In this document: positions 52,026 through 62,542 of the stretch, piece after piece
How positions within the stretch are numbered: position 1 is the first letter of the stretch
Layout: each line of letters starts with the position of its first letter
Assembly: GCF_042242105.1 (NCBI RefSeq)
Contig: NC_092020.1
Coordinates: forward strand, 23,695,842-23,759,841
DNA from: Pempheris klunzingeri
Lineage: Eukaryota; Chordata; Actinopteri; Acropomatiformes; Pempheridae
Length of the DNA: 64,000 nucleotides
Direction: 5' to 3'
Made by a program: the position numbers and the translations under genes
The notes under the pieces: model-generated
What the model saw: only the letters and a program-made list of their open reading frames with translations
Told to the model about the DNA's origin: nothing
Databases searched by the model: none

Positions 52026-52314
52026 TTTAATCCGGTGTATTCTTATTAATTCTAAAATACTTGATAGCTACTGCCTTAGTTATATATTTTATATATCTTT
52101 TCCCCATAATAATCCACCCATGATGAGTAAAGATCACACTATGTCCCACACTCATGCATCAAACCTGATTCTGATTCTGATTTAATCCGGTGTATTCTTA
52201 TCAATTCTAAAATACTTGATAGCTACTGCCTTAGTTATATATTTTATATATCTTTTTTCCTCCCATAATAATCCACCCATGATGAGTAAAGATCACACTA
52301 TGTCCCACACTCCC
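52006..52314 (+). repeat. 155-bp tandem duplication next to the eif4e promoter
   Basis: Unit 1 is 52006-52160 and unit 2 is 52161 to about 52314. Both start with AAACCT(A/G)ATTCTGATTCTG, the LINE tail, and continue through the same unique flank (TTTAATCCGGTGTATTCTTA, then CCACCCATGATGAGTAAAGA). They differ by a few substitutions and a short insertion in a T/C run. The duplication therefore happened after the LINE insertion. Confidence 0.93.
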
Positions 52315-52346
52315 ACACACACACCATGTACTGCTGTCAATATTCC

Positions 52347-52429
52347 TGCGCATGCGCCATGCGGAGCACCAGATGGCCCAATCAGCTATTTTAACACACG
52401 CCTGAAAAACTGAGTGTGATTTCCAGAAG
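52347..52429 (+). promoter_or_regulatory. eif4e core promoter: NRF1, CCAAT and YY1-like sites
   Basis: An NRF-1-like word TGCGCATGCGCC (52347-52358) and a CCAAT box (52378-52382) lie close upstream of the start codon. A YY1-like word AAGATGGCG overlaps the ATG itself (52428-52436). No TATA box is seen. The spacing implies a 5'UTR of only a few tens of bases, in line with the short mammalian EIF4E leader. Site function is inferred from the motifs. Confidence 0.55.
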
Positions 52430-55400
52430 ATGGCGACCGCTTTGGTGGTGAGTGTACTGCAGCACACTGGCAGCTAAGTCACCCAGCTTCAGCTCCACGA
52501 GCTCTGCTTCGACACAGTGATGAAACAGCGGTAATAAGAGTGGTTTTAGACGGACGGTGAACTTCCTGCTGTCTGTCTCCTTCGGGCAGAGAGCAGCACT
52601 CGCTAGCTAAACACCATCAAGTTAGCAGCATCAACATGATCACAGACGCTGTCGCCTTTTTTAATTAAGGTGATTCAAGACGTTAAGACTCGTATAGACG
52701 TTTGTATTGACCCCCAGGAAGTGATGCCGAGGTGTGGGGGAGAGACTCCTGGTCGAAAGAGGCTGGAGGAGACCTCAGTCTGCACCCGGATATGAACTCT
52801 GGTGTCTGAATGAATGAGAGGACTGATGTGCAAATCCTGCACACAGTGGGAATATGCACAGACAGCTTAATGTCTGTGCTGGGCAGTATGAACCCAATAA
52901 CATGGCGAGGGATTGATTACTGCCCTGATAGCTGCAGATTCTGGTGCAGATCACTGCCTGTTATGTAATGTAACCTGGTGAACTTGCAGGAAATGCCACC
53001 CTTTTTTTTTTTTTATGAAGATGTCTTCACTCTGCAGGTTCTCTACAAGCACACACTTAAATTTGAGTGTTTGCTGTCCTACCTGGATTAATATTATGAA
53101 CTTGGCTTGGTTCATTGCTGGATTTTAACCCATCACAACCCTTTTCTCCTTTTAAAGTAAAATTACGGGGGATTTAAAACCACAAGGGACACATTCCTGA
53201 ATTTATAGAATGTCACAGCATTATTTTTCGAAGCTGTTTCAGTAAAATATGGTCAGGACATGTTAATTGTATTCTAGGACAGTATTAGAGCTGTTAAACT
53301 ATTTGAAACAGACATTTTAATAACTAAAACAAGCTGTTTTAAAACGAGCTAGTTGTGTCACAGGGTTTAATCAGGATGACCAACATTTTGGAAAATGGTG
53401 TCATGTGGTGTCATGTGACTGCACCAGGACGTTAAATTCAAAAGATGAAGCTGTAAATATTAAAAAGGTCTGTGTCACCGTGGGTTCTTATGGGTTAAGG
53501 TTATAGTTGAAGGGTGGAAGCAGGTTGGTAAGATTAGGCGTAATAAAAACAGCAGCTTGATCTTGTTCAGGACATTTAGCTGCCAAAGCCCCCTAATACA
53601 AATGCAGACGATAAGAGAGGGCAAAATTATTAAAAATCATTCGATGTTAGTCTCATTGGTAAGGGCCCCTGGTGGCAAAGAATCACTAGGCCAGATCCAA
53701 ACCACATGCAATGCAACATCTGGCTCAGATAAGTCAGATCTGGGCTGGCCTCCAATAGTCCAGTAAGCATATGGGTCAGCGTCACGGATCGGTACCTTCC
53801 ACAGCACCTCGCTGGCACAGATCTTCTTCTCATGAGGCCCGAATGTGTTACACACCCATCAGGCATTTGTTTTATTATTTTTATTTTTATTTTGTATCGT
53901 TAAAAAAACACTTTCTTGCCCAGCAAATAACATTTATTAATGATGTAAGGAGGAAAATGACTTTGGTCTCATACACAGAGGCAGTGTAGAAATACATAAA
54001 AGTAAAACAGAGTCTATAAAAGAATAAAACGGTGAACATGATCCTTTATGTCCAACAACAAACGTCTCCCTAAGAAAAACATCTGTCTCTATTCTAACTC
54101 ACTCCGTCACACGCTGTCACAGCTGTGACCATAAAAATAGTTAAAATACATGCTACTAACTACTGACGTAACTACAGTTGTCACCAAGGATGGCACATGA
54201 GAAACGTGACAACAACCTCTTGACATTTCCCTGAAAGTATTTTTAATGCAATCTTTTTTTGGTAACTTTGTGTGCGCGCGCCAGGTGTCAACTTCAGTTC
54301 CTGCAAATCCTGAAAAGGAGAAATGCGAAGCAGCCATTCAAAAGGTTGTGAGTCCTGAAGCGTACATCAAGCACCCATTACAAAACAAGTAAGACTCCGT
54401 TTACCCGACACAGTCAGGAAGTTATAATTACATTTTTCAGCAAACTTTGTGAACAAATGCATCGTTACAGTTGAGAATCTAATGGGACGTGGACATTGAA
54501 GATTTTATATTTCTGCCAATTAGTTAAGTGCTCATTGGCCATATGGCACTGCTCTAATCAGTAACGATACTTCAAAGCGGCAGGTATTTCCCACCCCAAT
54601 ATCAGGTGCAGTGGTTTTATTGGAAGATTGTGCATCTCCTCCTGTGAAGTTGTTAATGAGCAGTTTGTCTGTAGTAACTCTTCTTTGATTTTGCAGATGG
54701 GCTCTGTGGTTTTTCAAGAATGACAAAAGCAAAACGTGGCAAGCCAATCTTCGTCTCATCTCTAAATTTGACACTGTGGAAGACTTCTGGGCGTAAGTAC
54801 ATTATATTGATATTTATGTGACACCATCCACCTGTTATAATGAAAAATTACTTCAACCATTTGAGAGGGGAAAGCCAGTTCTGAATGCTAGTACTTAATA
54901 ACCTGGATTTCCTGATATTAAATCTTCTTAATCTCAGTAAAATGTAGTTTTTTGTTGCTGTTTATATACTCTGAAACAGGATGTGTTTGATCGACGATCA
55001 TTTTGCTGTTGTCCCCAAGACAAAGCTGTCAGTTGTTGGCAGAGGTGTGGACTCGAGTCACAGGACTTGGACTTGAGTCAGACTCGAGTCATGAATTTGA
55101 TGACTTTAGACTCGACTTGACAAAATGTAAAGAGACTTGCAACTCGACTTTAACATCAGTAACTTGTGACTTCACTTGGACTTGACCCTTTTGACTTGAA
55201 AAGACTTGCTACTTTCCCCAAACCCAAAGATTAAAAAGTATGTTGACATGGACCGCTATATATTTATATCTGTGTGTGTGTGTGTGTGTGTGTACCTGAG
55301 CAAGCGCGCTGTCGGCACGACATCCAATCAAATTAGATCCACGTTGTTTTGATCCGACAGCTTCCAACCAATCAAATTACAGGATAACCAATGAAGCGGA

Positions 55401-58400
55401 TAAAGCAGCGCGCCAGTTGGCAAAAATGATATCAAAGATAGTTTCGTTTGGGTATAAAAACTACGAGGTGGTCAACAAAAAACGAATCGCAGTATGTAAA
55501 ACGTGCGGGTCGACGATTACGGACGGAGACGCAACAACTTCCAACTTTGTTCGACATTTGAAGCTGCACAAAGAACGGTAAGTTAAGCTAACACTAGCTT
55601 ACAGGCTAACTAATTTAACTGATAGCTGCAACTCACTGATAGCGTCACTTTGGAAACACGGTTGCAAACCACGGAAAGGACTTGAAACTCAAATGGTAGG
55701 ACTTGAGACTTGACTTGAGACTTGCCTGTCTTGACTCAGGACTTGACTCGGGACTCGAGGGCAAAGACTTGAGACTTACTTGTGACTTGCAAAACAATGA
55801 CTTGGTCCCACCTCTGGTTGTTGGTAATGTGTGAAGTTATAATTCATACTGCACCATGTTTTCAGGCTGCCTGGCTGCTAAAAGGTTTTCTGTTGTATGC
55901 TGTTGAACACTGAATATCCTCCGTCCTTCCCAGATTATACAATCACATTCAGCTATCGAGTAACTTGATGTCTGGCTGTGACTACTCGCTCTTTAAGGTA
56001 AGAGTGTTTTTCTTTACTGTACAATAGACCCACATAAAACTGTGACTGGTCTTCACCTACAGTGTTCAGAAATGTCCAGGTTAATTCAGGCGCATTGTAA
56101 TTCTGGTCCACTTATTACACACTGATCTTATTATTAAACATAATGCCACACAGCCTGATGGGTAATCCATTCATTTGAGCGTTGAAGACCCTCCATCCTC
56201 AGTGATACATGGACCTGCTAGGCGGAGAAAATCAAAACACAGCAGCACTTCAGGCCGCACTTCATCTTCCCCGGTGGCCACAAGCTCCTTATGAAGAAAG
56301 AGTTAGTTATGAGCATCAGTTAAGACTGAAATTGGATCCCATCTGTCTTAAAACATGTCGGAGAAGTAGAAATGGAGAATAGATAAGGTGGCAGATGAGG
56401 GCGGTTACCGCTTAAGCTCATTTATTGTACAAGAGGCATTGCTACGGTACAGATGAATTGTGTAATCACTTGTTTAGTTCTGCTTTTGATTTCCTAAAAG
56501 TGTCCTGTCAGGCTGTTCTGTTTCTCAAACTGAAGAAATACACACCTTTTTTTTTTTTTTTTTTTTTTTTCCTGGTAAGGCTCTGGCTCGAAGGTACACA
56601 TCAAAGGAGAGCGGAAAGAGCTGCACTCTCCTAACTCTGATGCGGTCTTGATTTTAATTCTAACAATCAGCATTTTGTTCTTCTTGCCCTCCTCAGGGTC
56701 TGTGTTGCATTCTCCCCACATTATTCTCACAGCAGTCTGAAGTTGGCAAGAAAGTAGACTGAGCCCAATTCATCGGGCCGTACAGGCGTGGTTGTTTGGC
56801 CCACATCAGACTCTTGTATTTGCAGCTGAAGTGTCTAATTCTAACCAGACACGTTGGGTGTGAACACCTCCCGAGAGTCCCCCTGTGGGTGGATTACTTT
56901 TTCTCACGCTGCTTGTGATTTTTATGAGAGGAGTGGACGTCCCCACCGTGACGTCACCCTCTGGTTTGTGGACTGCCGCTTTGAAACCTTGAGTTTTTTG
57001 GCCGTTGCCATCTTGGTTTTGGAACCACAGATGACTTTCATTCCCCCGACGACCCGTGTGTCTGATTGCTCAGGTTTAGGCATGACCCACCTCTGATTGT
57101 ATAGTCCCACTCTAACGCATCCGCACCCTGCTTTATTGTTAAGTGGGACCATAATTAACTAAGTGATCAATTGCTAGTTTCAAGTCTCTTTTTTTTAATT
57201 CAGCATGAGACCATAAACTCATCAGGAAAATGTTTACTGAGGTAATAAATCAGGTGACACTTTCATCCAATCAGACTCCTTTCTGGAGACGGAGTCGCCC
57301 CCTGCTGGACACTAGAAAGTCTACATGTTTAAGGCGCTACAGCTGACATGTCAAACTCAAGGCCCGGCCCGCGAGGTAATTTCATGTGACTATTAACAAC
57401 GGCCCGACGGTAAACAGCACCCCCACCTCTCATACTACAAATCCCTCAATGCACTGAACTGCTGCCGCTAATCCAGACCCGTGCAGCAGCCCCCCCTCCC
57501 GCAGGTATAATGACACACCTGTCAGCGGATCAATGCATCGTCAGCAGATTTTTATAGTGACACTTAAACTAGCCCCCCCCTAAAACTGGACTTTGAAAAC
57601 AGGGACTTTCACAGCAGGTGGGAGGCAGTTTTACCTGTTTGTCGATGTCGGAGGTAAAACCTGTGTGTCTTGTTTGTGGAGCTCATGCAGCCGTAATTAA
57701 AGAATATAAATATAAGACGACACTATGAGACAAAACATGAGGAGAAGTACAAAAAAGAAAAAAACAATTACATTTATTTATTTTATTGAGGAAAAGTTGT
57801 TGAAGTTTGGCTGTTTGAATTCATATTTCTGAATAAAATATATATTATTATATTACATACTATAATAAAATAGTCACTTTTAGACTCTTCACTAAATGTT
57901 GAGCCTGTGACTTAGACCGTGTTTTAAATTTTGGCCCCTTCTTTGATTGAGTTTGACACCCCTGCTCTACAGCATCGGCTTCACTGTTCTGACCCAGAAG
58001 CTTCGTCCTCTTCTTTTATACACTCTATGGTTTTAACACATGATGAACGTCTCCTTTTTAGTGTTGTAGTTTCAGTGTACAAGATCAGACATTTATGCTC
58101 CTACATGTTACAAATCTAGACCGAATCCAGTTGACAAACTTTAAAAGCTTTTGATCATATCCTTATTTTTTTCCTGTTTCTGTGAAATTGTTCAAATGGA
58201 CACTTATTATTTTATTGCAGTGTTTTTTTTTCTCCAGGTTTGACCCCCCTGGATTACACATTTCTCCCTTTTAGTTTAGCATAATCTGCTTGGATTATAG
58301 CTGTACAAATGCATATTTGGTTTACAGTTGAGTGTGGTCAAACCAGGCAGAATCAAGATGTGAACCCAGTGCATGTCTCCTTCAAGTAAAATCAGGTTTA

Positions 58401-61240
58401 TCAATATGTACAGTTTACATATTTGCTTGTATTAAATTCAAGTTTTTAATTGCAAAGTAAATTTTCGCACTACAAGGAATCTGCCTTGGCATATTGGTGC
58501 ATATGCTTTCAGAGCAGCATTTCCCGAAGCTCCCCTGGAGTCCACGTTGTCCTCCCTGTTTTAGATCTCTCGCTGCTCCAACACGGCTGATTGAAATGAT
58601 CAGCTTGTTATCACGCAGCTTCAGGAATTCTAATGAGGTGATCATTTGAGTCAGCTGTATAGGAGCAGGATGGGATCTAAAACGGGATAAATGGTGCTCC
58701 AAGAGAGATTCGGGGGGAAAAGCAGTTGGAGGAACAGTAATGAAGCGTCTGATCTTTACTTTTGGTCCTGTCTGATTAGATCAGGACAGACGCACACCGT
58801 ACATACAGCATCATCACTACAGGAAGAATGATTTAAAGTCTTGTGTCATTATCGATGCGCTGGGATGTTTGACAGTGTTTTGAGCTTTCACCTTTGTTTG
58901 GGCACAGGATGGGATTGAGCCCATGTGGGAGGATGAACGGAATCGACGAGGTGGCCGCTGGCTGATAACTCTGTCCAAGCAGCAGCGTAAATGTGACCTG
59001 GATCGGTTCTGGTTGGAGACGGTATAATCACTCTGTCGAGTATCTGTTACTTTAACTCCTGATCCTGGGGGCGCCCTGCCCTGCCCTGCCCTGCCCTGCC
59101 CTGCCCTGCCCTCCATGTTTTAGATCTTTCCCTAGGGGCTGTATTTGAAAGCAAGTTCAACATAGCCAGGTTTTCTTGGCGTGAGCTGGCTCGATAAACC
59201 TTTAACCAGACATAACAGGTACCACAAAGCTGGTTATCAACAGTTTTTGTCAACACAGGCTTTCTGCCTCAGGCTCTGTCCCTGTTCCCATGAAGGGGGC
59301 CGCTTGTTGCCTCGGTTTACGCCTCTTCTGCACAAATTCACTAAATTTTCTCGATAAAGACTGAGAAAAAGATGAGCCAAGAGTCAAGAGGAGCTGGGTG
59401 TTATCATGGGGAGCTATGAAGAGTGTGAAAAGAGCTGTTGCAAGTAAAGCAAGAGAGAAATAGCGGCAGAATAAGTTAACATATATTTTACCTTTCACTG
59501 ACTCTCGGTGCCTCCAGTTTATTTCTTATGTGGCAGCTGCACATTCAGAGCTCTTATTTAATACAGTATATTTGAATATAGCCCGTATTGAATGAGATGT
59601 GGAAATCACTGAAGTTTGTGGCCAAATCAGAGTGAAATGAACTTTATTGATTTGAATCTGATCTGTGATGAATACCAATAGACTGACCAGTTTCCTAATC
59701 TGTGCTATTAGCTGCAGCACTGGCCATGTAAAACAGATTTGGCAGCAGGGCCAAGCATGAAAACGTGCTCCACAGAGATCTGTAGCTCTCTGTCAGTGTT
59801 TGGAAGATCCGCCGTGTAACATTTGGTAGAGTGTGTAGTGTGTTAATATCACAGATTTTCTGCATCACCAGCCCAGAGCATGTAGGTTCTCCTGACGTGA
59901 TGCTGCGGTTCGTGCTTCACGTTCTGCACCATTTCCTTTGCTGACGTTAGTAACGAGCGGCTCGCCGAGTTTGCATCATAATTTGCTTATAGACAGTATA
60001 ACATGTTCACTGCACTGAAGATCTGCACCATTCATAGAAATATTATGGCAGCTTTGGGCTCAACATACTTTCCTAACCCACTAATCTCACTTCATAGTCC
60101 ACCCCGCCCCCCCACCCTCCCCGATTCAAATGATCAGCTCATCATCAAGCGCTGCAGAGGCCTGATAACCACCCATTCATTTTAATCAAGCGTGTTTAAA
60201 GCTGGGAAACGTCTGACATGCAGGAAAGGGTTCCCCTGGGTCAGGACTGAGAACCACAGCTTTAACTGTACCATTGTTCGTCTTATCTGTGTGGTTGTGG
60301 GGGGGTGGTTGTTGTTGTTGTTTTTTTCAGAAAAGACACTTTGTCACGTCCCAACAGGAAAAACACAGGTGTAAACAACAGAATGAATGACGGCTTAATT
60401 CTACTTAGCTGCTTTGGTTTCAGACTCCTGGTATTGTGCATGCAGGCTCACCGGGACACTCCGGATAGACCGGAGCCCTCGTTAATGTTATTAGTAGCAC
60501 CACCCGTGCTTTTCCTCAAGACGAGTCAGAGTGTCTGCTTTGAAAAGGACCCATCAGCTTCTGCCCCTGGAAATGAACGGCTCCAAAACAACAAAGCATT
60601 CGGACCTAATGTGTTTCTCCTGCAGCTCTTGTGCCTCGTGGGTGAAGCTTTTGATGACCACAGCGACGACGTGTGCGGAGCCGTCATTAACGTCCGAGCC
60701 AAAGGAGACAAAATAGCCATATGGACCACAGACTACGAGAACAAAGAGGCCATCACACACATAGGGTGACCAGATGTTGCAATTATTGATAACAAATCTG
60801 TCAAACGTTAAAAAAAAAAAAACGATGCATAGTAAAAGGAATATTGTCTCAACTACTGATGCCATTTTGCTGAACAGCTGGGCAGAAAACTATACTATCA
60901 TGTTCCAGCTTTTCAGACCTGTGTAAAAAAAAAAAATATGTCAAAGATACATCAGTTGACATTCACTGGTTTACTGGATACAGTAAAGGAGATAACACTG
61001 GAGAGGATGTGTGATGTTACAGCCCAGTGTCCATATGACTTTCATGTGTCATTGACTAAAGGTGTAGAAATGCTTTTCTGTGTATTTGCTAATATGCAGT
61101 ATGTGTCGTCCCCCCCCCCCCCCAGGCGCGTGTATAAAGAGAGATTAGGCGTCCCTCCAAAAGTGATCATTGGATACCAGTCGCATGCAGACACAGCCAC
61201 AAAGAGCGGCTCCACCACCAAGAACAAGTTTGTCGCCTGA
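52430..61240 (+). CDS. eif4e: Eukaryotic translation initiation factor 4E (cap-binding)
   Basis: eIF4E binds the m7G cap of mRNA and, with eIF4G, brings mRNA to the ribosome. Exons are 52430-52447, 54285-54388, 54697-54792, 55934-55997, 58908-59021, 60626-60765 and 61126-61240. All borders are GT-AG and phases agree, giving 216 aa (human 217). Cap-stacking Trp55 and Trp101, Glu102 (with Trp101 in PMWEDE) and Trp165 are present, as is the HPLQNKWALWFFKND segment with the 4G/4E-BP contact region around DFWALYNHIQ. Ser208 matches the MNK phosphorylation site (human Ser209). The N-terminus (MATALVVSTSVPANP) is variable, as usual. The start has a strong Kozak context. The exon 1/2 junction repeats GTG, so the exact cut could shift without changing the protein. 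Introns 3 and 4 each hold a hAT transposon. Teleosts have several class I copies (eif4ea, eif4eb, eif4e1c); which one this is cannot be decided here. Confidence 0.97.
55269..55293 (+). repeat. (TG)n microsatellite
   Basis: A pure TG run of about 25 bp inside the hAT element of eif4e intron 3. Confidence 0.85.
55426..55577 (+). pseudogene. BED zinc-finger exon of a hAT transposase (partial)
   Basis: The frame from ATG 55426 encodes about 50 residues: MISKIVSFGYKNYEVV leads into CKTCGS, and after about 20 residues NFVRHLKLHKER. The Cys-x2-Cys and His-x3-His pattern is that of a BED zinc finger, the DNA-binding domain at the N-terminus of hAT transposases. It ends at a consensus splice donor (CG, then GTAAGT). 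The catalytic part of the transposase is absent. The exon has no stop or frameshift, which suggests a fairly young copy. Confidence 0.85.
57296..57308 (-). promoter_or_regulatory. CTCF-like site
   Basis: On the minus strand the sequence reads CCAGCAGGGGGCG, a full match to the vertebrate CTCF core. It is in eif4e intron 4, about 35 bp before a hAT element. Binding is not shown by sequence alone. Confidence 0.5.
57343..57964 (+). mobile_element. Older hAT transposon relic in eif4e intron 4
   Basis: The right end reads GAGTTTGACACCCCTG and the left end CTGACATGTCAAACTC, a decayed inverted match to the common hAT end CAGGGGTGTCAAACTC. The flanking 8-mers CGCTACAG (57335-57342) and CTCTACAG (57965-57972) match at 7 of 8 positions and fit a hAT target duplication. 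Internally, 57653-57750 keeps a broken BED finger: KPVCLVCGA, then after a one-base insertion RRHYETKHEEKY. The decay in ends, target site and coding part marks it as older than the intron 3 element. Confidence 0.85.
59073..59112 (+). repeat. (CCCTG)n pentanucleotide repeat
   Basis: About eight CCCTG units in eif4e intron 5, just past the exon 5 donor. The complementary strand gives a spurious open frame of AGQGR repeats. Confidence 0.9.
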
Positions 61241-62542
61241 GGACAGCCAACCAGGACCATCAGCCGTCACGCTTTCCTTCGGTTTCTTTTCCTGTTGCCA
61301 GCGAAGAGTTTCTGTAACCGCTCCATGAATGTTAACGGACATGTTTATCCACTAACAAACATTTGAAGTGGAGATAAAATTGCTTCCTTTTTGTTTCCCT
61401 ATTTGTTGCCACTTAACCAAAGCTTTTGTTCACGGTGAGAGTATGTGCAGTTAAAATGTAGCACTGTTGTTTGAGGCCTGTATTATTTTTGTGGGGGTGG
61501 GCTGCAGATGAGAGATTTTGTTTTTTCCTCCAGTTTTCATTTTCAAAAGAAGCTGCACATTTGTGGAGAATTGAGTTTATCCAGCCCTTTAGTGTAAATC
61601 AATTACTTTTTTTTTTTTTTCTTAAAGTATTTAACATTAAAGATAAAAACAAGTGAGCATTTTTGTACTTTTGTATAAACTGTAGCTTTTTCTTAACACT
61701 ACAGAAGCCATTCAGTTTACATTAGAAGTGTAAGGATTTATTGCACATTTAGTTGCGCGGTTGAGTTTTTAACCATAGTTTGTGATTTAACCCTCATCTT
61801 CTGAACCAATGAAATTGATTGAACCTCTGAATTCAACCCATTTTTGTCAAAACTCAGCAGTCGGGGAATGTTTTGACATCTTTATGCAGTTATTTTTCAG
61901 TTTGACAAGTTATTTAATAGTCACTTTATTGCCAGCATTGCTAATAGGAACTCTTAGTTTGAACTGTTAGATTTCTTGGCAAGCAGCTGTGAAGGACAGT
62001 AAATGCAGAGAAAGAAGGTTCTGGTGCGTCATGAGTGTCTGAGGACTGTGAAGTGAACTTCTTTGCCACTCGAGTAAATGCGTTTTACACCAAATGGACC
62101 AGGAAGCATAGTTAATGTGGTGCCTTGGATTTATCCCTTGAGCAGATGTAGTTTAGAAATGCTGATGCTTGAGCTTGTGGTATTCTTGATCTCTTATACA
62201 TAAAGTTTGAGTTTCAGAGCACAGAAAGATGTCAGTTAATAAAAGCATTTTTTTTTTTTTTTTTTTAAAGTTTCCTTAATGGTATTTTCCAAACATACAT
62301 ATTTTTGGGGTATCTCTGTCTTTTAAGTGCACAAGCCATATTTAAATGAACAATTCAGTTAGAAAGTGAGTTTTGAGTTTTGGCGATCTGAAGTTTACAA
62401 AGTGAAATAATTTCCATAGTTTCCAGATTTAGTTTTGTGTGTGTGGCATAAACAATGTTGGAGGGACTGAACTGTGCCTTGAATGTAACACCCTGCCCCA
62501 TATTTCTGGGTAGTAAATGTACAAAAGAGCGGTGTAAATAAA
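61241..62542 (+). other. eif4e 3'UTR with poly-A signal
   Basis: T-rich, AT-rich trailer after the eif4e stop. AATAAA at 62537-62542 is followed by GTGTATTC and a GTTGTGATTG stretch, a good cleavage context. An earlier AATAAA near 62238 lies just before a long T-run and could give a shorter form. The length of about 1.3 kb is similar to other vertebrate eif4e trailers. Confidence 0.65.

Larger units (their letters stand above)
55040..55816 (+). mobile_element. hAT DNA transposon in eif4e intron 3
   Basis: The element starts with CAGAGGTGTGGAC and ends with the near-inverted GTCCCACCTCTG. It is flanked on both sides by the identical 8-bp sequence GTTGTTGG (55032-55039 and 55817-55824), the target-duplication length of hAT transposons. 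Subterminal regions are packed with GACTTG/GACTCG words, a usual binding arrangement for hAT transposases. Inside lies a BED zinc-finger exon (55426-55577) but no room for a full transposase, so it is an internally deleted, non-autonomous copy. It sits in sense orientation in eif4e. The TG repeat at 55269-55293 lies inside it. Confidence 0.93.

Noticed and set aside
58817..59256. AGQGR-repeat frames on the minus strand
   Set aside because: Produced by the CCCTG pentanucleotide repeat in eif4e intron 5.
60305..60769. 154-codon plus-strand open frame
   Set aside because: Its end shares frame with eif4e exon 6, but the upstream part is intron without similarity to eIF4E. The acceptor at 60625 fits the family.
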